From Doris montereyensis (taxonomy: Eukaryota > Mollusca > Gastropoda > Nudibranchia > Dorididae), in NCBI GenBank assembly GCA_037039925.1, contig JAXRKP010001291.1, positions 5,001 through 69,000 on the forward strand: a DNA stretch of 64,000 nucleotides, in the 5' to 3' direction. The notes beneath the pieces were generated by a model. It had not been told where the DNA came from. It searched no databases and saw only the letters and a list, made by a program, of their open reading frames with translations. Shown here piece by piece: positions 40,801 to 50,800 of the stretch. Within the stretch, counting starts at the first letter, position 1; each line of letters opens with the position of its first letter. The translations under genes and the position numbers were made by a program.

Positions 40801-41105
40801 CAGCAGTTTCCACTTGCCTGAAGAGCTGAAATAGGTGAATAGAACTTAGAACCATGAAAGACTGAAATAGGGGTATGGAACTTAGAACCATGAAAGACTG
40901 AAATAGGGTTATGGAACTTAGAACGATGAAAGACTGAAATAGGGGAATGGAACTTAGAACCATGAAAGACTGAAATAGGGGTATGGAACTTAGAACCATG
41001 AAAGACTGAAATAGGGTTATGGAACTTAGAACAATGGAAGACTGAAATAGGGTTATGGAACTTAGAACCATGAAAGACTGAAATAGGGTTATGGAACTTA
41101 AAACC
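40801..41105. repeat. 36-bp minisatellite
   Basis: Units of 36 bp contain AACCATGAAAGACTGAAATA and GGGTATGGAACTTAG, about 8 copies. The length is divisible by three, which explains two overlapping minus-strand frames with a 12-residue period. Confidence 0.93.
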
Positions 41106-41520
41106 CTGAATATATCTACTCTGACGACAGAGAGAAGCATCGACAATGCCTTGCTGAAGAGGCTGATATGAAACAGTATGGAACTTAGAACTTAGAATAT
41201 TCACTACTTTGACGACAGAGAGAAGCATCGACAATGCCTTGCTGAAGAGGCTAATATCAAACAGTATTGAACTTTGAACTATTGACAATGCCTTGCGGAA
41301 GAGGCTGATATGAAACCGTATCGAACTTAGAATCATCGACAATGCCTTGCTGAAGAGGAAAATAGGAAACGGTTTCGAAATTAAAACAATCGATAATCCC
41401 TTGGTTGAGAGGCTGATATGGAACAGTTTCGAAATTAAAACAATCGAACATCCCTTGGTTGAGAGGCTGACATAGGACAGTTTCAAATTTAAATCAATCG
41501 ATAAAAGCCTGGCGGACATC
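41106..41520. repeat. 54-bp minisatellite related to the 55-bp unit
   Basis: Units of about 54 bp contain AAGAGGCTGATATGAAAC, GGAACTTAGAAC and ATCGACAATGCCTTGCTG. They align with the 55-bp unit (AGGTTAAATAGGACA, GGAATTTAGAACC, CGATAATGACTCTCC), so the two are diverged relatives. Confidence 0.85.
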
Positions 41521-43840
41521 GACCACAGCCAATCAATCAAAGCAGAAATATAGGGAATACCCGCTATGCAATCTAAATCCTGACAAAGACAAACTCTACT
41601 GTCTGCCCACTAGGCTAAGCAATCAACTGAAGACTAGGCTTCCCGCCAGGCAAAACAATAACATGAAACAGACTAGCCTACTGTCTTCCCGCCAGGTAAA
41701 ACAATAACATGAAACAGACTAGTCTACTGTCTGCCCGCCAGGCAAAACAATAACATGAAACAGACTAGTCTACTGTCTGCCCGCCAGGCAAAATAATAAC
41801 ATGAAACAGACTAGTCTACTGTCTACCCGCCAGGCAAAATAATAACATGAAACAGACTAGACTACTGTCTGCCCACCAGGCTAAACAATAACATGAAACA
41901 GACTAGCCTACTGTCTGCCAACCGGGCAAAACAATAACATGAAACAGACCAGCCTAGTGTCTGCCCACCACACAAAACAATAACTTGAAACAAACTACCT
42001 TACTGTCTGCCAACCAGGCAAAACAATAACATGAAACAGACTAGCCTACTGTCTGCCCACCAGGTAAAACAATAACATGAAACAGACTAGCCTATTGTCT
42101 GTCAAACACGTAAAACAATAACATGAAACAGACTAGCTAACTGTCTGCCCACCAGGCACACAATAACATGAAACAGACTAGCTTACTGTCTGCCCACCAG
42201 ATAAAACAATAACATGAAACAAACTAGCCTACTGTCTGTCAAATAGGTAAAACAATAACATGAAACAGACTACCCTACTGTCTACCCAATAGGCAAAACA
42301 ATAACATGAAACAGAATAGCTAACTGTCTGCCCACTAGGCAAAACAATAACATGAAACAGAATAGCTAACTGTCTGCCCACTAGGCAAAAAAATAACATG
42401 AAACAGAATAGCTAACTGTCTGCCCACTAGGCAAAACAATAACATGAAACAGAATAGCTAACTGTCTGCCCACTAGGCAAAACAATAACATGAAACAGAC
42501 TAGCCTACTGTCTTCTCACCAGGTAAAACAATAACATGAAACAGATTAGCTAACTGTCTGCCCACCAGGTAAAACAATAACATGAAACAGAATAGCTAAC
42601 TGTCTGCCCACAGGCAAAACAATAACATGAAACAGACTAGCCTACTGTCTTCTCACCAGGTAAAACAATAACATGAAACAGATTAGCTAAGTGTCTGCCC
42701 ACCAGGTAAACCAATAACATGAAACAGACTAGCCTACTATCTATCCACGAGGCAAAGCAATAACATAAAACAGATCAGCTAACTGTCTACACACTAGGCA
42801 AAACAATAACATGAAACAGACAAGTCTACTCTCTGCCCACTGGGCAAAACAATAACATGAAACAGACTAGCCTACTGTCTACCCGCTAGGCAAAACAATA
42901 ACAGACTTGCCTACTGTCTATACCAACCAGGAACAAGAATAACATGAAACAGACTAGTCTACTGTCTGTTCACCAGACAAAACAATAACATGAAACAGAC
43001 TAGTCTACTGTCTGTTCACCGGACAAAACAATAACATGAAACAGACTAGCCTAATGTCTACCCAGCAGGTAAAACAATAACATGAAACAGACTAGACTAC
43101 TGTCTACCCAACAGGTAAAACAATAACATGAAACAGACTAGACTACTGTCTACCAACCAGGTAAAACAATAACATGAAACAGACTAGACTACTGTCTACT
43201 CACCAGACAAAACAATAACATGAAACAGACTAATCTACTGTCTTCTTACCAGGTACAACAATAACATGAAACAGACTAGCCTCCTGTCTACCCACAAGAC
43301 AAAACAATAACATGAAACAGACTAGCCTACTCTCTTCTTACCAAGTAAAACAATAACATGAAAAAGACTAGCGTACTGTCTTCTCACCATGTAAAACAAT
43401 AACATGAAACAGACTAGCCTACTGTCTACCCACAAGACAAAATAATAACATGAAACAGGCTAGTCTACTGTCTACCCCTAGGTAAAACAATAACATGAAA
43501 CAGACTAGTCTACTGTCTACCCCATAGGTAAAACAATAACATGAAACAGACTAGTCTACTGTCTACCCCCTAGGTAAAACAATATCATGAAACAGACTAG
43601 TCTACTGTCTACCCCTAGGTAAAACATAACATGAAACAAACTAGTCTACTGTGTACCCACTAGGTAAAACAATGACATAAAACAGACTAATCTACTGTCT
43701 ACCCCTAGGTAAAACATAACATGAAACAAACTAGTCTACTGTGTACCCACTAGGTAAAACAATGACATGAAACAGACTAGTCTACTGTCTACCCCATAGG
43801 TAAAACAATGACATGAAACAGAATAGCCTACTGTCTACCC
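41521..43840. repeat. Second, unrelated 46-bp minisatellite
   Basis: After about 50 bp of unique sequence, units of 46 bp contain AAACAATAACATGAAACAGA, CTAGCCTACTGTCTGCC and ACCAGG, about 49 copies. Subtypes (CTAGTCTAC...ACCCCTAGG; AATAGCTAAC...ACTAGG) are clustered. It shares only its length with the 46-bp array at 27.7-36.6 kb. It ends about 80 bp from the donor of the exon at 43920. Confidence 0.95.
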
Positions 43841-43919
43841 AAAATATCCGGCTTAGTAGCATGCTCAAGAAGTAACGACCAATTTTGGATCTCGGTGTCC
43901 AGCTCTACTGTCTCCTTAC

Positions 43920-44049
43920 CGTAGCATTTTAAAAGCCATTTTGTCCGGATAGTGGCACGTGGTGTTTGGTACTATGGCAGACACGTTGGTGGGTACGGCC
44001 TGGGGGTACTTCTCCAACAAACCGCTGAAACCTCCTATCTCGTAAAGAC
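43920..44049 (-). CDS. SLC5 SGLT-like symporter, loop exon (GLYEIGGFSGLLEKYPQAVP)
   Basis: This 130-nt exon continues the protein with the split Gly and then LYEIGGFSGLLEKYPQAVP, TNVSAIVPNTTCHYPDK and MAFKML, ending in the first two bases of an Arg codon. The G-x-x-E-I/V-GG-[YF]-x-x-x-x-x-KY pattern matches the SGLT segment that follows the YTDTLQ helix. The NVS and NTT sequons and the single Cys would lie in an extracellular loop by family topology, where N-glycosylation is plausible. The acceptor is TTCTTCAG| and the donor CG|GTAAGG. A stop-free ORF in another frame (44117..43929) overlaps it and is a shadow. The intron side of its acceptor is made of the 71-bp repeat, which begins within about 5 nt of the exon. 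Confidence 0.93.
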
Positions 44050-44540
44050 CTGAAGAACGAGATGAAAGGAGATGCTAAAGATAACAACTGTGCATTTCCT
44101 ATGCAGACAAAAGACATTGCAAAGGAACAGGATGAAAAGACATGCTAAAGAGAACAAGTGTCTATTTCATAAGGGAGACAAAAGACATTGCAAAGGAACG
44201 AGATGAAAAGACATGCTAAAGACAACAAGCGTGCATTTCATGAGGCAGGCAAAAGACATTGCAAAGGAACAGGATGAAAAGACATGCTAAAGAGAACAAG
44301 TGTCTATTTCATAAGGGAGACAAAAAACATTGCAAAGGAACAGGATGAAAAGACAGGCTAAAGACAACAAGTGTGCATTTTATAAGGCAGGCAAAAGACA
44401 TTGCAAATGAACGATATGAAAGAGATGCTAATGAGAAAAAGTGTGTATTTCATAAAGCAGACAAAAGACATTGCAAAGGAACGACATGAAAAGAGATGCT
44501 AATGAGAACAACAAGTGTGCATTTCCTAGGCAGACAAAAG
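44050..44540. repeat. 71-bp minisatellite abutting the splice acceptor
   Basis: Units of about 71 bp contain GAACGAGATGAAAAGACATG, CTAAAGAGAACAAGTGTG and GACAAAAGACATTGC, about 6-7 copies. The first unit begins within a few bases of the exon, so on the minus strand the repeat itself supplies the pyrimidine-rich CTTTCATCTCGTTC before CAG. Confidence 0.92.
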
Positions 44541-44955
44541 ACATTCTAAAATAGTACGCTAGAGCTCCGGTCGGAAATTTGTCTGTCTAAATTTGCCATA
44601 ATACACTAGAGTTTATTTGTCTAAATTTGGCATAAGACGCTAGAGTTTATTTGTCTAAATTTGCCATTATGTGCTAGAGTTTATTTGTTTAAATTTGCCA
44701 TAATACGTTAGAGTTTATTTATTTAAATTTGCCATAATACGCTAAAGTTTATTTGTCTAAATTTTCCATAATACGCTAGAGTTTATTTATCTAAATTAGC
44801 TATAATATGCTACAGTCTATTTGTCTATATTATCCTTAACACGCTAGAGTTCAATTGTCTAAATTTGCCATAATACACTAGAGTTTATTTGTTTAAAGAT
44901 GCAATAATACACTAGAGTTTATTTGTCTAAATTTGCCATCATACGCTAGAGTTTA
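44541..44955. repeat. 34-bp minisatellite
   Basis: Units of 34 bp contain AAATTTGCCATAATACGC and TAGAGTTTATTTGTCT, about 12 copies. Boundaries on both sides are sharp. Confidence 0.93.
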
Positions 44956-45955
44956 TTCAAAGTCACTAACTACTAAGACATCACGTTTCACAGTCACTTA
45001 CTACTAAGACATCACGTTTCACAGTCACTTACTACTAAGACATCACGTTTCGCAGTCACTTACTACTAAGACACCACTTTTCACAGTCACGTACTATTAA
45101 GACTTCACGTTTAACAGTCACTTACTACTAAGACACCACTTTTCACAGTCATTTGCAACTATGACACCCCGTTTCACAGTCACTTACTATTAAGACATCA
45201 CGTTTCACAGTCACTTACTACTAAGACATCACGTTTCACAGTCACTTACTACTAAGACACAACTTTTCACAGTCACTTACTACTAAGACACCACGTTTCA
45301 CAGTCACTTACTACTAAGACACCACGTTTCACAGTCACTTACTACTAAGACAACACGTTTCACAGTCACTTACTACTAAGACATCACGTTTCACAGTCAC
45401 TTTCTACTAAGACAACACGTTTCACAGTCACTTGCTACTAAGACATCACGTTTCACAGTCACTTACTACTAAGACACCACGTTTAACAGTCACTTACTAC
45501 TAAGACATCACGTTTCACAGTCACCGACTCGTAAGACACCTCTTTTCACAGTCACTTACTACTAAGACATCACGTTTCACAGTGAATTGCTACAAAGACA
45601 TCACGTTTCACAGTCACTTACTACTCAGACACCACGTTTCACAGTCATCTACTACTAAGACACCACGTTTCACAGTCACTTACTACTAAGACACCACGTT
45701 TCACAGTCAATTACTACTCATACACCACGTTTCACAGTCACTTACTACTAAGACACCACGTTTCACAGTCAATTACTACTAAGACACCACGTTTCACAGT
45801 CACTTACTACTAAGACATCACGTTTCGCAGTCACTTACTACTAAGACACCACTTTTCACAGTCACTTACTATTAAGACTTCACGTTTAACAGTCACTTAC
45901 TACTAAGACACCACTTTTCACAGTCATTTGCAACTATGACACCCCGTTTCACATG
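44956..45955. repeat. 31-bp minisatellite
   Basis: Units of 31 bp contain CACAGTCACTTACTACTAAG and ACATCACGTTT, about 32 copies, with ACACCACGTTT and ACACCACTTTT subtypes. A run of several units at 45035..45180 recurs near 45820..45955, so a block was duplicated. Confidence 0.95.
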
Positions 45956-46315
45956 GCAGGACAGCCGGCACTTATACTTGACGTTTACAGTAATGGCATG
46001 ACAGCCGGTACTTATACTTGACGTTTACAGTAATGGCATGACAGCCGGTACTTATACTTGACGTTTACAGTAATGGCATGACAGCCGGCACTTATACTTG
46101 ACGTTTACAGTAATGGCATGACAGCCGGCACTTATACTTGACGTTTACAAGTAATGGCATGACAGCCGGTACTTATACTTGACGTTTACAAGTAATGGCA
46201 TGACAGCCGGTACTTAAACTTGACGTTTACAGTAATGGCATGACAGCCGGCACTTATACTTGACGTTTACAAGTAATGGCAGGACAGCCGGCACTTATAC
46301 TTGACGTTTACAAGT
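45956..46315. repeat. 40-bp minisatellite
   Basis: About nine nearly identical units of 40-41 bp contain ATGGCATGACAGCCGG, TACTTATACTTGACG and TTTACAGTA. The very low divergence suggests recent amplification. Confidence 0.95.
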
Positions 46316-46454
46316 TCGTTGGAGACAAGAATAGAAACACCTAACAAAAGTTTTGCCACGTCACATTAACTTGTGCTAATGAGTACGGACTTAATAATAG
46401 TAGGAGGATCTTTACCTCAACAACCTGTCATGGACTGGAGAAATATTAACTCAC
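46316..46454. other. Unique intron sequence with splice donor
   Basis: About 140 bp without repeats lie between the 40-bp array and the exon ending at 46455. On the minus strand it begins with the donor GTGAGT. No other feature is seen. Confidence 0.7.
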
Positions 46455-46535
46455 CTTTTCCCATCAGGTACAAGGCTCCACCTACCATCAGAATCGCCTG
46501 TAGTGTGTCTGTATAGATGACAGCAGTCAAGCCGC
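46455..46535 (-). CDS. SLC5 SGLT-like symporter, exon with YTDTLQ helix (first in window)
   Basis: This 81-nt exon reads GGLTAVIYTDTLQAILM and on to LYLMGK on the minus strand. The GGL-AVIYTDTLQ motif is characteristic of SGLT-type SLC5 symporters, in the transmembrane helix before the loop that leads to the sugar-gate helix. The acceptor is ...CCCCACAAG, preceded on the minus strand by a long pyrimidine-rich stretch (plus strand 46541..46590 is purine-rich). The donor is AAAG|GTGAGT, a near-perfect 5' splice site. The exon opens with the last two bases of a Gly codon and closes with one base, G, which the next exon completes to GGT. It is too short to appear as an ORF. Subfamily within SLC5 is unresolved. 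Confidence 0.93.
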
Positions 46536-46842
46536 CTTGTGGGGAAGAGATGAGAGGGGACACATCCCACAAAAAAAGAAAAGGGTAGAGGGCAAATATA
46601 TCATGATATAGTGGGAGTTATAATAACCTTTTCTCCTTCTCCTTCTCTTTCTCCTTCATCTAGTCCTTCTCCTTTTCCTTCTCCTTCTCCCTCCCCTTAG
46701 CCAGAATGTGTTTTTTTTAAGTTGCATCTTTTATCCTGCCACAAAACCGCCGGTGGCCATTCACGTCACTCGAAAAACAACAATATTATTCGCCTTGGCC
46801 TGAGCGCAGCTGATTTCCCTTCAGTTCTAAATTCACTTGGAC
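46536..46842. other. Intron sequence with acceptor tract and CT-rich microsatellite
   Basis: Plus-strand 46541..46590 is purine-rich, providing the acceptor's pyrimidine tract on the minus strand. A (CTTCTCC)n-type plus-strand pyrimidine tract lies at about 46628..46698. The remainder up to 46842 is unique, with no coding support beyond chance frames that run into the next array. Confidence 0.75.
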
Positions 46843-47885
46843 CGCGGCGAGGGAACAGGCCAGACGGAATTATCATATTTCTATGGGGAGGGAACAGGCC
46901 AGACGGAATTATCATATTTCTATGGGGAGGGAACAGGCCAGACTGCATTATCATATTTCTATGGGCAGGGAACAGGCCAGACGGAATTATCATATTTCTA
47001 TGGGGAGGGAACAGGCCAGACGGAATTATCATATTTCTATGGGGAGGGAACAGGCCAGACGGAATTATCATATTTCTATGGGGAGGGAACAGGGCAGACG
47101 GAATTGTCATATTTTTATGGGGAGGGAACAGGCTAGACGGAATTGTCATGTTTCTATGGGGAGGGAACAGGCCAGACGGCATTATCATATTTCTATGGGG
47201 AGGAAACAAGCCAGACGGAATTATCATATTTCTATGGGGAGGGAACAGGCCAGACGGAATTATCATATTTCTATGGGGAGGGAACAGGGCAGACGGAATT
47301 GTCATATTTTTATGGGGAGGGAACAGGCTAGACGGAATTGTCATGTTTCTATGGGGAGGATACAGGCCAGACGGAATTATCAAATTTCTATGGGGAAGGA
47401 ACAGGCCAGATGGAATTGTCATATTTCTATGGGAAGGGAACAGGCCAGACGGAATTATCCTATTTCTATTGGGAGGAAACAGGCCAGACGGCATTATCAT
47501 ATTTCTATGGGGAGGGAACAGGTCAGACGGCATTATCATATTTCTATGGGAAGGAACAGGTCAGACGTAATTATCATATTTCTATGGGGAGGAAACAGAC
47601 TAGACGGAATTATCATATTTCTATGGGGAGGGAACAGGTCAGATGGAATTGTCATATTTCTATGGGGAGGGAACAGGCCAGATGGAATTGTCATATTTCT
47701 GTGGCGAGGGAACAGGCCAGATGGAATTATGATATTTCTATGGGGAGGGAACAGGCTAGTTGGGATTATTATATTTCTATGGGGAAGGAACAGGTCAGAC
47801 GGTATTATCATATTTCTATGGCGAGGGAACAGGCCAGACGTCATTATCATACTTCTATGGAGAAGGAACAGGCCAAAAGGTCAGT
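46843..47885. repeat. 39-bp minisatellite
   Basis: Units of 39 bp contain GGGGAGGGAACAGGCCAGAC and GGAATTATCATATTTCTAT, about 26 copies. Since 39 equals 13 codons, four or five long frames are open at once on both strands, including 282-, 337- and 257-residue readings with a 13-residue period. Simultaneous openness in several frames and both strands argues against coding. Confidence 0.95.
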
Positions 47886-50800
47886 ATTCTATCTAATGTC
47901 AGTAATCTAGTATAATGTCAGTAATCCAGTTTAATATCAGCAATCCAGTCTAATGTCAGTAATTCAGTCTAATGTCAGTATTCTGTCTAATGTCAGTATC
48001 CCAGTCTAATGTCAGTATTCTAGTCTGATGTGAGTAATCCAATCTAATGTCAGTATTCCAGTCTAATGTCAGTATTCTAGTCTAAAGTCAGTATTCCAGT
48101 CTAATGTCAGTAATCCAGTCTAATGTCATTATTCCAGTCTAATGTCAGTATTCAAGTCTAATGTCAGTATTCTAGTCTGCTGTCAGTATTCCAGTCTAAT
48201 GTCATTATTCCAGTCTAATGTCAGTAATCCAGTCTAATGTCAGTATTCTAGTCTGCTGTCAGTATTCCAGTCTAATGTCAGCAATTCAGCCTAATGTCAG
48301 TATTCCAGTCTAATGTCAGAATTCCAGTCTAATGTCAGTAATCCAGTCTTATTTTTAGTATTCCAGTCTAATGTCAGTAATCCAGTCTAATGTCAGAATT
48401 CTAGTATAAAGTCATTATTCCAGTCTAATGTCAGTAATCCAGTCTAATGTCAGTATTCCAGTCTAATGTCAGCAATCCAGCCTAATGTCAGTATTCCAGT
48501 CTAATGTCAGTATTCCAGTCTAATGTCAGTAATCCAGTCTTATTTTAGTATTCCAGTCTAATGTCAGTAATCCAGTCTAATGTCAGTATTCTAGTATAAA
48601 GTCATTATTCCAGTCTAATGTCAGTAATCCAGTCTAATGTCATTATTCCAGTCTAATGTCAGTAATCCAGTCTAATGTCAGTATTCCAGTCTAATGTCAG
48701 TAATCCAGTCTAATGTCAGTATTCTAGTCTAAAGTCAGTATTCCAGTCTAATGTCAGTAATCCAGTCTAATGTCATTATTCCAGTATAATGTCAGTATTC
48801 AAGTCTAATGTCAGTATTCTAGTCTGCTGTCAGTATTCCAGTCTAATGTCATCAATCCAGCCTAATGTCAGTATTCCAGTCTAATGTCAGTATTCCAGTC
48901 TAATGTCAGTAATCCAGTCTTATTTTTAGTATTCCAGTCTAATGTCAGTAATCCAGTCTAATGTCAGTATTCCAGTCTAATGTCAGTATTCCAGTCTATT
49001 GTCAGTATTCCAGTCTAATGTCAGTATTCTAGTCTAATGTCAGTATTCTGTCTAATGTCAGTATTCTAGTCTGATGTCAGTATTCTAGTCTAATGTCAGT
49101 ATTCTAGTCTAATGTCAGTATTCCAGTCTAATGTCAGTAATCCAGTCTAATGTCACTATTCCAGTTTAATGTCAGTATTCGATCTAATGTCAGTATTCTA
49201 GTCTGCTGTCAGTATTCTAGGCTAATGTCAGTATTCTACTCTAATGTCAGTATTCTAGTCTAGGGTCAGTATTCCCTGCTAATGTCAGAATTGTATTCAA
49301 ATGTCACTATTCTAGTCTACTGTCAGTATTCTATCTAATGTCAGTAATCTAGTCTAATATCAATATTCCGTCTAATGTCAGTATTTCAGTGTAATGTCAG
49401 TATTCTGTCTAATGTCAGTATTCCAGTCTAATGTCAGTATCCTGTCTAACCTCAGTATTCTAGTCTAATGTCAGTATTCTAGTCTAATGTCAGTATTCTG
49501 TCTAATGTCAGTATTCTGTCTAATGTCAGTATTCTAGTCTGATATCAGTATTCTAGTCTAATATATGTATTCTAGTCTATTGCCAGTATTCTAGTCTAAT
49601 GTCAGTATTCTAGTGTAATGTCAGTATTCTAGTCTAATGTCAGTATTCTAGTTTAATGTCAGTATTCTAGTCTAATGTCAGTAATCCAGTCTAATGTCAG
49701 TATTCTGTTTAATGTTAGCATTCTAGTCTAATGTCAGTATTCTAGTCTAATGTCATAATTCCAGTCTAATGTCAGTAATCCAGTCTAATGTTAGTATTCT
49801 AGGCTAATGTCAGTATTCTGTTTGATGTTAGTATGCTAATCTAAATGTCAGTATTCCAGTCTAATGTCAGTAATCTAGTCTAATGTCAGTAATCTAGTCT
49901 AATGTCAGTATTGCAGTCTAATGTCAGTATTCCTGTCTAAAGTCAGAATGTTAGTCTAATGTCACTATTCTAGTCTAATGTCAGAATGTTAGTCTAAGGT
50001 CATTATTCTAGTCTAATGTCAGAATGTTAGTCTAATGTCACTATTCTAGTCTAATGTCAGAATGTTAGTCTAATGTCATTATTCTAGTCTAATGTCAGAA
50101 TGTTAGTCTAATGTCACTATTCTAGTCTAATGTCAGTAATCTAGTCTAATGTCAGTATTCCAGTCTAATGTCAGAATGTTAGTCTAATGTCATTATTCTA
50201 GTCTAATCTCAGAATGTTAGTCTAATGTCACTATTCTAGTCTAATGTCAGAATGTTAGTCTAATGTCACTATTCTAGGCTAATGTCAGAATGTTAGTCTA
50301 ATGTCACTATTCTAGTCTAATGTCAGAATGTTACTCTAATGTCATTATTCTAGGCTAATGTCAGAATGTTAGTCTAATGTCATTATTCTAGTCTAATGTC
50401 AGAATGTTAGTCTAATGTCATTATTCTAGTCTAATGTCAGAATGTTAGTCTAATGTCACTATTCTAGGCTAATGTGAGTAATCCAGTCTAATATCAGTAT
50501 TCTCTCTAATGTCAGTATTCCAGTCTAATATCAGTATTCTGTCTAATGTCAGTATTCCAGTCTAATCTCAGTATTCTGTATAATATCAATATTCCAGTTT
50601 AATGTCCGTATTATAGTCTAATGTCAGTAATCCAATCCAATGTCAGTAATGTAGTCTAATGTCAGTATTCTAGTCTAATGTCATTAATCTAATCTGATGT
50701 CAATATTTTAGTCTAATATCATTATTCTAGTCTAATGTCAGTAATCTAATCCAATGTCAGTATTCTAGTGTAATGTCAGTATTCTGGTCTAATGTGAGTA

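Noticed and set aside
40716..41540. 274-residue minus-strand ORF with a repeated SKFHNPISVFHG-like phrase
   Set aside because: It runs through the 36-bp and 54-bp minisatellites, both divisible by three. It is flanked by non-coding relatives of the same units and has no recognisable domain.
43929..44117. 62-residue minus-strand ORF starting MSFVCIGNAQ
   Set aside because: It overlaps the SLC5 exon in a different frame and begins in the 71-bp repeat. The frame matching the SGLT family is the neighbouring one with good splice borders.
46722..47910. Long ORFs on both strands (up to 337 residues) in the GGGAGGGAACAGG array
   Set aside because: They are readings of a 39-bp tandem repeat, whose length is divisible by three. 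Several frames on both strands are open together, there is no start context or domain, and the predicted proteins are pure 13-residue repeats.
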